Origin: Puniceicoccales bacterium | GTDB taxonomy: Bacteria; Verrucomicrobiota; Verrucomicrobiia; Opitutales; UBA953 | Direction: 5' to 3' | Assembly: GCA_031289285.1 (NCBI GenBank) | Contig: JAITPT010000036.1 | Span: 1 to 15,446, forward strand | DNA length: 15,446 bases | Shown: positions 7,362 to 12,879 of the stretch, one piece after another | How positions within the stretch are numbered: position 1 is the first letter of the stretch | How the letters are laid out: the number at the start of each line of letters is the position of its first letter | The notes under the pieces: generated by a model | Told to the model about the DNA's origin: nothing | Databases searched by the model: none | The model's input: the letters and a program-made list of their open reading frames with translations, nothing else | Position numbers and translations under genes: made by a program

Positions 7362-8228
7362 TCAAGCGTTCGCCAAACGCTGCGCCGCCGCGAGCGTGTT
7401 TTTCATAAGCATTGCGACGGTCATCGGCCCGACGCCGCCGGGGACGGGCGTGATGAGCGACGCCTTGGGCGCGACGGCCTCGAAGTCCACGTCGCCGACG
7501 AGCCGACTGCCGCTCTTTCTCGTCGCGTCGGGGATGCGGTTGATGCCGACGTCTATGACGACCGCGCCCTCGGCCACCATGTCGGCGGTGACGAAGCGCG
7601 GCTTGCCGATGGCGGCGATGAGGATGTCCGCCCGCCGTGTTATCTCGGCGAGGTTGCGGGTGCGCGAGTGGCAAACCGTCACCGTCGCATCAAGCCCCTT
7701 GGCGAGCAGGAGCAGTGCCGCAGGTTTGCCGACGATGAGGCTGCGGCCAAGGATGACCGCGTGTTTCCCCGCGACGACAAGGCCGGAACGCCGGAGCAGC
7801 TCGACAATCCCCGCCGGTGTGCAGGCCGCAAACGCGCCGGGTGCCTCTTGCGCGAGCCGCCCGATGTTTTGCGTCGTGAAGCCGTCCACGTCTTTGTCGG
7901 GCAAGATGCGGTTGAAGACTTCTGTCTCGCCGAGGTGTTTGGGCAGCGGCGCTTGGACAAGGATGCCGTGGACAGACGGGTCGGCGTTGAGCGCGTCGAG
8001 GTGCGCAAACAATTCCTCACGCGAAACGTTTTCGGGGAAAAGCCGCAGCGACGACTTCATGCCAGCCTCCTCCGCAACTTTTTGTTTTTTGGCGACGTAG
8101 GAGACTGACGCTGGGTCGTCGCCCACGCGCACAAAGGCGACATGCGGGACGACGGGCGCGAGCGCAGCGACTCCGGCTTTGACTTCGGCGAGGACTTGTT
8201 TGGCGATAGCGTTTCCGTCAATGAGCAT
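7362..8228 (-). CDS. folD: Bifunctional methylenetetrahydrofolate dehydrogenase/cyclohydrolase FolD
   Basis: FolD interconverts 5,10-methylene-THF, methenyl-THF and 10-formyl-THF in the cytoplasm, feeding purine and formyl-methionine synthesis. The 288 residues match the usual length. Catalytic Tyr44 and Lys48 lie in SYVAKKQK. HGILVQAPLP (88-97) holds the active-site Gln and PDKDVDGF (110-117) the active-site Asp. GRSLIVGKPA (161-170) is the dinucleotide-binding loop, and TPVPGGVGPMTVAML (260-274) is the C-terminal signature. The N-terminus MLIDGNAIAK is canonical, so the ATG at 8228 is secure even though no Shine-Dalgarno sequence precedes it. It heads a leftward series folD, RDD, barrel protein; function links only loosely with those two. 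Confidence 0.96.
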   Translation of the reverse strand: MLIDGNAIAKQVLAEVKAGVAALAPVVPHVAFVRVGDDPASVSYVAKKQKVAEEAGMKSSLRLFPENVSREELFAHLDALNADPSVHGILVQAPLPKHLGETEVFNRILPDKDVDGFTTQNIGRLAQEAPGAFAACTPAGIVELLRRSGLVVAGKHAVILGRSLIVGKPAALLLLAKGLDATVTVCHSRTRNLAEITRRADILIAAIGKPRFVTADMVAEGAVVIDVGINRIPDATRKSGSRLVGDVDFEAVAPKASLITPVPGGVGPMTVAMLMKNTLAAAQRLANA

Positions 8229-8317
8229 GGCGCGGAGCTAAACGCGAAAGGGTGAAAATAGAACCCCAAAAAAATAAGACGTGGCGAAGCGGAACGGGAA
8301 TGGGGACAGCGGGAGGG

Positions 8318-8484
8318 GGACGGGTTTGAAACCACGGATGAACACGAATAGACACGAATGGGAAAGTGAGAGTTGGCGGAAGGGACGATGAGTGGGAAGA
8401 GGACGTGGCGGGGGAGGGGAGGGCGAGGGCGATGGGAGAATCATTCGTGCCTATTCGTGTTCATCCGTGGTTTCAAACCCGTCC
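8318..8484. repeat. 43-bp inverted repeat with 81-bp spacer
   Basis: The left arm 8318-8360 and the right arm 8442-8484 are reverse complements with a single mismatch. Each contains GTTTGAAACCACGGATGAAC and an internal ACACGAAT doublet. The spacer (8361-8441) is G- and A-rich with no gene. Sequences of the CCACGGATGAACACGAAT type are, from memory, common dispersed repeats in PVC and related genomes. It lies between the folD start and the tRNA promoter, within the 329-base gene-free stretch 8229-8557, and would form a very stable cruciform or RNA hairpin. Confidence 0.85.
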
Positions 8485-8510
8485 TCCACCCCTCGCTTTA
8501 TTTTTTCCGG

Positions 8511-8540
8511 TTGACCTATCGGCGGCGTTTCCCATACAAG
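8511..8540 (+). promoter_or_regulatory. Putative sigma-70-type promoter of tRNA-Gly
   Basis: TTGACC (8511-8516) matches the -35 consensus in five of six positions. With an 18-base spacer it is followed by TACAAG (8535-8540), or with 17 by ATACAA, as a -10. Initiation would fall about ten bases before the tRNA 5' end. It lies 27 bases beyond the inverted-repeat arm. Confidence 0.5.
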
Positions 8541-8557
8541 CCGCTTTCGCACGTATT

Positions 8558-8631
8558 GCGGGTATCGTTCAGTGGTAGGACACCACTCTTCCAAAGTGGA
8601 TACACCAGTTCGAATCTGGTTACCCGCACCA
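8558..8631 (+). tRNA. tRNA-Gly (anticodon TCC), CCA encoded
   Basis: The full cloverleaf can be drawn. The acceptor stem GCGGGTA pairs with TACCCGC (8621-8627). The D stem is GTTC/GGAC. The anticodon stem CCACT/AGTGG encloses loop CTTCCAA with anticodon TCC, which reads GGA and GGG. The T stem ACCAG/CTGGT has loop TTCGAAT. The discriminator base is A (8628) and the CCA end is encoded at 8629-8631. A terminator follows, so it is a single-gene transcript. Confidence 0.97.
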
Positions 8632-8658
8632 GTGGTGCAAAGCATGGCAGATAAGAAA

Positions 8659-8693
8659 GACCGGTGCCGTGGTGGCACCGGTCCCTTTTTTTT
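8659..8693 (+). terminator. Intrinsic terminator of the tRNA-Gly transcript
   Basis: GACCGGTGCC (8659-8668) and GGCACCGGTC (8674-8683) form a perfect 10-bp stem with loop GTGGT, followed by CC and eight T. It starts 28 bases after the tRNA. The opposite strand has TTTCTT after the stem, so it may also serve the leftward aquaporin gene ending at 8743. Confidence 0.9.
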
Positions 8694-8742
8694 CCGCAAA
8701 ACGGAAAGCGTAGGACGCACAGTCGGGGAGATGCCAGCCGCG

Positions 8743-9396
8743 TTATTTGTCCTCGGGATAAAGGAAGCGGAAGAGCGCACTCGCCGCGACAGCCGCCGCG
8801 ATTTGCCCTGCGAGATGTTGCCAGATGGTCTCGAAGCACAACACGCCGCCTTTGGTGACGAGCGACACGCCAAACGCCACCGCCGGATTAAACGCGCCGC
8901 CAGAGATGCCGCCCACCGCGACCGCACCAGTCACGACCGTGAAGCCGATGGCGAGACCGTAAAAACCCGTGCCCGCGTTGCGCTTCGCCGTGGCAGCGTT
9001 GAGCACCACATAGACGAGCGCAAAGGTGAAGAGGAACTCGGCGAGCACCACGGGCAACACGCCCGGATGGGAGCCGACAGCGGCGGCGGTTTTGCCGGGA
9101 AGCAGGGACGTCGCCGCCAGCCACGCCAGCACCGCGCCGAAGAGTTGTGCGCCGATGTAGAACGGCAATTCCTGCGTGGACAGCCGCCCGCGCAGCCACA
9201 CGCCCAGCGATACCGCCGGATTATAGTGGCCGCCCGAGAAGTGCCCGCCTGCGTAAATCATCACCATAAGCGATGCGCCTATCGCAAGCGGCGCGAGCGG
9301 TTGGCCCGTGAGCACGGCAGAAGTGAGCACAGTCAAGACGAGAAAGAACGTCCCGATTAGCTCGACGATGGATTTTTTCAGAGTGAGAGTTTCCAT
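8743..9396 (-). CDS. Aquaporin/MIP-family channel with atypical selectivity filter
   Basis: The 217-residue membrane protein has six hydrophobic segments and both MIP half-helices: HYNPAVSLG (NPA at 59-61) and AFNPAVAFG (NPA at 170-172). Length and duplication match the family, which passes water or small neutral solutes across the inner membrane. Loop E normally reads NPAR, the Arg forming the aromatic/arginine filter; here it is Val173. The equivalents of the AqpZ filter His and Thr appear to be Ala158 and Gly167, counting back from the second NPA. The pore is therefore probably wider and less polar than a strict water channel, and its substrate cannot be named. The ATG start at 9396 (METLTLKKSIVELIGTFFLV) lacks a Shine-Dalgarno sequence. 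It is a single gene, oriented against the tRNA. Confidence 0.92.
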   Translation of the reverse strand: METLTLKKSIVELIGTFFLVLTVLTSAVLTGQPLAPLAIGASLMVMIYAGGHFSGGHYNPAVSLGVWLRGRLSTQELPFYIGAQLFGAVLAWLAATSLLPGKTAAAVGSHPGVLPVVLAEFLFTFALVYVVLNAATAKRNAGTGFYGLAIGFTVVTGAVAVGGISGGAFNPAVAFGVSLVTKGGVLCFETIWQHLAGQIAAAVAASALFRFLYPEDK

Positions 9397-9566
9397 GTGA
9401 AGGAGAGGATTAAAGCGGTGCAGAGCGTTGGTGCCCGTGCGCAGGCAGGCAAGCCGTTTTTCGGAAGGAGGGGGAGGGGGGAAGAGAGCGGAGGGGGGGG
9501 GGCGGTGTGGGGTGCCTGCGGCACCGCTGTTGACTTCCCGCCGTGTGCCGGACAGTTTCGCCCATC
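9397..9566. other. G-rich intergenic region between aquaporin and vapB
   Basis: This divergent region holds a run of ten G (9493-9502), then the hairpin GGTGCC-TGC-GGCACC (9511-9525) and TTGACT (9530-9535), a good -35 candidate without a convincing -10. It presumably contains the promoters of both flanking genes. Confidence 0.4.
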
Positions 9567-9782
9567 ATGAGCACGACATTACAAGCGGAAGTTTTTCGTT
9601 CCGGCGACGACCTACTGGTGCGTCTGCCGCACGGCGTGAAGTTACGCCCCAAGACCTACCAGTTTGAGCAAACCAACAACGGCTTTGAGCTAATTGACCC
9701 CGCGCTCGTCGCCAAACGAGAACGCATGTTGGCAAAACTTTTCAGAGGGCAGTGCGAAGTGCCCGAAGAACTCATCCGTTAA
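9567..9782 (+). CDS. vapB: VapB-type antitoxin (AbrB/MazE-like swapped-hairpin fold)
   Basis: The 71-residue product begins MSTTLQAEVFRSGDDLLVRL. The VFRSGDDLLVRLP pattern near residues 9-21 is the AbrB/SpoVT DNA-binding beta-hairpin motif seen in VapB and MazE antitoxins. The acidic and hydrophobic C-terminal part (about 45-71) would wrap the toxin. An in-frame ATG at 9543 would add 8 residues, but the MSTT start fits the family better. The stop is 6 bases before vapC, the usual antitoxin-first order. Such antitoxins bind their own promoter with the toxin, so autoregulation is expected. Confidence 0.85.
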   Translation: MSTTLQAEVFRSGDDLLVRLPHGVKLRPKTYQFEQTNNGFELIDPALVAKRERMLAKLFRGQCEVPEELIR

Positions 9783-9788
9783 ATCCCG

Positions 9789-10205
9789 ATGAAATATCTC
9801 CCCGACACCAATGTTTGGTCGCGCTACACGCGAAATCGGGCGGAGGATTTGCCGTTGCGGCGGCGGGTCGGAGCGCATCTCAGCCAATGCCTTTTTTCGA
9901 CAATTGTCCTTGCAGAACTGGAATACGGTGCGGAGAAGCGCCCCGAAGTGCCTGCGTTCCGCCGACGCATACAAGACCTGCGGATGTTGTTTCCCGTGGT
10001 GTTTTCGTTTGACGCGAAATCGGCAGTCAAGGCGGGTTGGATTCGCGCTTTTCTCGCCAACCTCAAACCCAACGCCCTGCCTATCGGCCCTCACGATGTG
10101 TTGCTTGCTGGGCAAGCCCTGAGTGTTGGTGCGGTGTTTGTCACGGCGAACACCACCGAGTTTTTGCGGGTGCCCGGTCTGCAAGTGGAAAACTGGCAGG
10201 AGTGA
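9789..10205 (+). CDS. vapC: VapC-type PIN-domain ribonuclease toxin
   Basis: This 138-residue PIN-domain protein has its acidic site intact: Asp6 in YLPDTNVWSRY, Glu43 in LAELEYGAEK and Asp103 in PIGPHDVLLAGQAL. The fourth position reads VTANTTEF (Asn121), within the range seen in the family. It ends in the typical VPGLQVENW. VapC toxins are Mg-dependent RNases that cut tRNA or rRNA when freed from VapB. The start ATG is 6 bases after the vapB stop with no ribosome-binding site of its own, suggesting translational coupling. Immediately downstream is a transketolase remnant, which fits an accessory insertion. Confidence 0.93.
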   Translation: MKYLPDTNVWSRYTRNRAEDLPLRRRVGAHLSQCLFSTIVLAELEYGAEKRPEVPAFRRRIQDLRMLFPVVFSFDAKSAVKAGWIRAFLANLKPNALPIGPHDVLLAGQALSVGAVFVTANTTEFLRVPGLQVENWQE

Positions 10206-10296
10206 TTGCGTCCGCGCTTACGCTATTGCCCGTCGCCCTGATGATACGGCCCGCGCCGACGTCTGTAATGCACGTTGCTTGGTGCCACCCGCGCCC

Positions 10297-10413
10297 GTAG
10301 CTGGCAAGGTCATCGGCAACGACACCTTTGGCCTAAGCGCCCCCGGCCCGATTGCCCTGCGCGAAACCGGCATCACCAAAGAAGCCGTAGTCGCCGCCGT
10401 AAAAGGGCTGTGA
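10297..10413 (+). pseudogene. Transketolase C-terminal remnant
   Basis: The last 38 residues of an open frame, VAGKVIGNDTFGLSAPGPIA and onward to KGL, match the conserved transketolase C-terminus (GKVIG-D-FG-SAP, then GIT-E-VVAA-K). The rest of the enzyme, more than 600 residues, is missing. Upstream the frame stays open to about 10123, but that part overlaps vapC and shows no transketolase similarity. This is a 3' stump left by deletion or by insertion of the VapBC pair. A functional transketolase gene presumably exists elsewhere in the genome. Confidence 0.75.
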
Positions 10414-10464
10414 GGACATCCACACGTTGAAGAGCGAAGGCGGGCGCGGAGCTTTTAACTCCGG

Positions 10465-10839
10465 CTAATTCCCGCCCAAAGCCGCCGCTGACCGCAGGCT
10501 GCCCCGCACTGCGCCGCCTACGGTTGCTTGCTTGGGTCGCCTCGGTTTGCGCTTCGCAGATGTCGGCGACTTCGGCTCAGCAAGTCCCGTTCGCTCGCGC
10601 AGCAACTCCGGCTCGTCGCACAGCAGCAGCCACAACTTCACGTTCAACGCCTCCGCCAGACGCAGCAGCGTGTCAATCGTCGGCGTCCGCTCCCGCCGCT
10701 CCACGCGCAATACCATCGAGTGGTTCAACCCCGCCCGCCATGCAGTCTCATTGAGCGACAGCCCCAACTGCTCCCGCCGCGCCTTCAACAATGCGACCAG
10801 ACGGACAATGACCTGCTCACGTTCGGTGTCCCTACTCAT
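10465..10839 (-). CDS. XRE-family helix-turn-helix regulator
   Basis: From the ATG at 10839 the product is 124 residues. Residues about 12-72 form an XRE/Cro-CI helix-turn-helix domain: LKARREQLGLSLNETAWRAG, then NHSMVLRVERRERTPTIDTL and RLAEALNV. The tail (85-124) is basic and probably disordered (KRKPRRPK). A GTG at 10947 would extend the protein by 36 residues without family similarity, and the promoter-like region lies between the two, so 10839 is preferred. The palindrome GTTGTG-N8-CACAAC sits 34-53 bases upstream and is a candidate operator. No cognate toxin gene is adjacent. The targets are unknown; autoregulation is inferred. Confidence 0.85.
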   Translation of the reverse strand: MSRDTEREQVIVRLVALLKARREQLGLSLNETAWRAGLNHSMVLRVERRERTPTIDTLLRLAEALNVKLWLLLCDEPELLRERTGLAEPKSPTSAKRKPRRPKQATVGGAVRGSLRSAAALGGN

Positions 10840-10872
10840 ACCGCTCGAATAACAAAAAATCGGTTGACAAAG

Positions 10873-10892
10873 GTTGTGACTATTGGCACAAC
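10873..10892. promoter_or_regulatory. Candidate operator palindrome upstream of the XRE gene
   Basis: GTTGTG (10873-10878) and CACAAC (10887-10892) are perfect inverted half-sites separated by 8 bases, about two helical turns end to end. This geometry suits an HTH dimer. They lie just upstream of the XRE start, and TTGTCA lies between them and the gene as a possible -35. Confidence 0.4.
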
Positions 10893-11115
10893 TACGCACG
10901 TTTTCAGACACCGCGTCTGCAATCGCGCAATTCGACAACTCAGTCACTCAGCCGAAATGAAACTTTCAACATGCACACTCTCCGCCGCCATGCCCGCCAT
11001 CTCCGCCGCCATGCCGCCACGCCAGAAGCAAGTTCTGTGCACGGCGGTCGCACCTAAACCTTTTTTGTGCGCACGCGCAAAAACTAACAACAAACAAACC
11101 AGATACTAAATACAC

Positions 11116-11802
11116 ATGAAGTTCTCAAAAACTCTTGTTGCTGCTGCGGCAGCAACATTCCTAACCAGCAGCGGCTTTTTGTCGGCGCAGGAGTCCCCTC
11201 CTGCGACGCCGAATGCTGCACCTTCCGTGAAATACAAGGATAACGACCTTAACGCCTATTTTGGGTTCGGCCCTTCGGTCTTCTTGACGGAACTCAAAGA
11301 AAAAGGAGAAAGCGGAAGCTACTCCGAAAACCTATATGGTGGCTTCCTCGGCGGCGGCTTTAAAGTTGCCTCCGTAGGCGGTGGCTCAGTCATCGGGGCA
11401 TTCGAATTGGGAGTTTATTCCGGTTCGATTGATACAGGATACGACGAGTTTAAGATGGATCGTATCGCCGTGCCGATTTTGACGACATGGAGTTACGAAT
11501 ACGACCAACTGCTCGACGGCAGATTACGCTTGCGCGCAGGTGCCACGCTGGGAGTGACGACGTTCATTTCCTCGTTTGAAGCTACTGCCAGCGGGTACGG
11601 TTACAGCTACTACGAAAAAAGCACCAAGTCTGGGGCGGCTGTCACTGGAGGCGTCTCCCTTGGTGCCACATGGAATATCACCGAAGGTTTTTACGCAGAT
11701 TTCGGCTACCGTCTTCTCGGAACCAGCGGAGTAAAAACCCATTTTAAGGAAGAGGGCAAACTGGTTAACCAGTTAAATCTTTCTATCGGGTGGCGTTTCT
11801 AA
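11116..11802 (+). CDS. Small outer-membrane beta-barrel protein (OmpW/OmpX-like)
   Basis: The 228-residue product has a signal peptide (MKFSKTLVAAAAATFLTSSG, cleavage after LSA near residue 24) and a short Pro- and Ala-rich linker. Repeated amphipathic strands rich in Gly, Tyr and Phe follow (YFGFGPSVF, YGGFLGGGFKV, RLRLRAGATLGVTTF, GFYADFGYRLLG). It ends LNLSIGWRF, the terminal Phe being the usual barrel-assembly signal. Size fits an eight-stranded barrel, a family of porin-like or adhesive proteins with varied roles. It resembles in architecture, not clearly in sequence, the barrel domain at 5361-5890. The start has no Shine-Dalgarno sequence and sits in an A-rich leader. Its 3' end abuts a foldback element. 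Confidence 0.8.
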   Translation: MKFSKTLVAAAAATFLTSSGFLSAQESPPATPNAAPSVKYKDNDLNAYFGFGPSVFLTELKEKGESGSYSENLYGGFLGGGFKVASVGGGSVIGAFELGVYSGSIDTGYDEFKMDRIAVPILTTWSYEYDQLLDGRLRLRAGATLGVTTFISSFEATASGYGYSYYEKSTKSGAAVTGGVSLGATWNITEGFYADFGYRLLGTSGVKTHFKEEGKLVNQLNLSIGWRF

Positions 11803-11821
11803 TCCGAAGACCGTTTTTGAA

Positions 11822-11982
11822 TCCAGATTCCGCTTAGGGGCGGTGCCGATTGCGCAAGGCTTTGGAGCAGACGCACATTGGAACTTTCCGAAGGAATAAC
11901 AAAGTTATTTTGAGGAAAGTCACAATGCGCAGATGTCCAAAAAACTGTGCAAAACGTGCCAGCCTCAAAAGCGGAATCTGGG
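11822..11982. mobile_element. MITE-like 161-bp foldback element flanked by TTGAA
   Basis: The ends CCAGATTCCGCTT (11823-11835) and AAGCGGAATCTGG (11969-11981) are perfect 13-bp inverted repeats. Pairing continues imperfectly along the whole length. For example, CGCACATTGGAACTTTCC faces GGAAAGTCACAATGCGCAG, and AATAAC-AAA-GTTATT closes the tip. TTGAA flanks both sides (11817-11821 and 11983-11987), as a target-site duplication would. It encodes no clear protein. It starts 20 bases after the barrel gene stop and may act as that gene's transcript end. The rest of the gene-free stretch 11803-12144 shows nothing definite. Confidence 0.6.
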
Positions 11983-12144
11983 TTGAACCCAAAGAGAATA
12001 AAGGGAGAATAAAGTGCCAGTCATTTTTCAACTTGCATACTCCGTCACGTTACTGCTCTTTCCGTGCCCTCGCCATTTCCACCCCTGAACCTAACCCACC
12101 TCACCACTCCACTCCTCCTCATTCACCCTGTTCTTCATATCACG

Positions 12145-12432
12145 TCATCTGCGGTTGACAGATTGGTAGATAACTTCCGCCCATGGATTTACAGGAACAT
12201 ATTGCTTTGCTAAAAAACCGGCGACGGCGCGAAAAAGCAGCTGGGCATCGGCGTTGTCAACCGAGTTATCGAGCACATAGAGCCTGTCCACGAACGGGGC
12301 AACAATTGCGCAATTTGTGATGGATTTGGAGTAGCGGCTATTCGTGGCGGCGGGAGGCTGGGAATGTTCCGTTTGTGTTAAGACAATCTGTTGGTAGCAC
12401 AGAACTTCCGGCACGTAGAAACCGCCCGCCTA
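12145..12432 (-). pseudogene. Degraded zeta-toxin-like P-loop ATPase, C-terminal part
   Basis: The reverse frame encodes NSRYSKSITN, then VDRLYVLDNSVDNADAQLLF and KQYVPVNPWAEVIYQ. This pattern (RY-KS, then D-YV-DNS, then LLFR) is typical of the C-terminal half of zeta-toxin/COG4185 ATPases, which phosphorylate UDP-N-acetylglucosamine or related targets. An in-frame TAG at 12430-12432 cuts it off upstream. The neighbouring frame (to about 12560, WRDYRDEHSFTREVLAII region) may hold earlier coding sequence shifted in frame, but the Walker A motif is not visible. No antitoxin partner is seen. I read this as a decayed gene; the family call rests on the C-terminal motifs only. Confidence 0.55.
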
Positions 12433-12603
12433 TCCCATCGTCCTGAATAATTAACCAGACTAAAGATTCCTTTGACATCGTTTGGGGATTGGGCATCCAA
12501 ATAATCGCCAATACCTCGCGTGTGAACGAGTGTTCATCGCGGTAGTCACGCCAACACATCGGCTCGTTTATGCACTTCGTCCGTCTGCCTCCGACGGTAG
12601 CAG

Positions 12604-12803
12604 GTGGACTGGGTGGACGCTGTGGACACAGTGGACGCTGTGGACAGTTGAAAAATAGAGCGTGGAACGCGGAGTTTGCAGTTGCGGCATGGGGGCTGTG
12701 CATGGAAGCCCCCCCCCCCCCTCCTCCTTTTTTCTTCATTCGCTTTGCGGTGCCCACAAAACCCACCATGTCCAGCATGTCCACTGCGTCCACGGTGTCC
12801 ACT
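12604..12803. repeat. Inverted blocks of GTGGACNCN repeats
   Basis: 12604-12646 contains five GTGGAC-type 9-mers in direct order (GTGGACGCTGTGGACACAGT and so on). 12764-12803 carries the complementary TCCACNGNG series on the other side of a segment with a 13-C run (12709-12721). The two blocks could pair as a long imperfect stem. No gene is supported here. Confidence 0.55.
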
Positions 12804-12809
12804 GAGCTG

Positions 12810-12870
<61 letters not shown>

Positions 12871-12879
12871 TGCGTTAAG

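Noticed and set aside
8572..9360. 262-codon plus-strand frame overlapping the tRNA and aquaporin
   Set aside because: Antisense to a clear membrane protein and starts within a tRNA gene; charged low-complexity product.
10439..10476. GGCGGG...CCCGCC hairpin at the end of the XRE gene as a terminator
   Set aside because: Stem segments exist but no T-run follows on the XRE strand and the hairpin overlaps the stop codon; too weak to call.
11850..12158. 102-codon plus-strand frame in the foldback element
   Set aside because: It begins inside the inverted-repeat element and runs out through non-conserved sequence; no motif or start signal.
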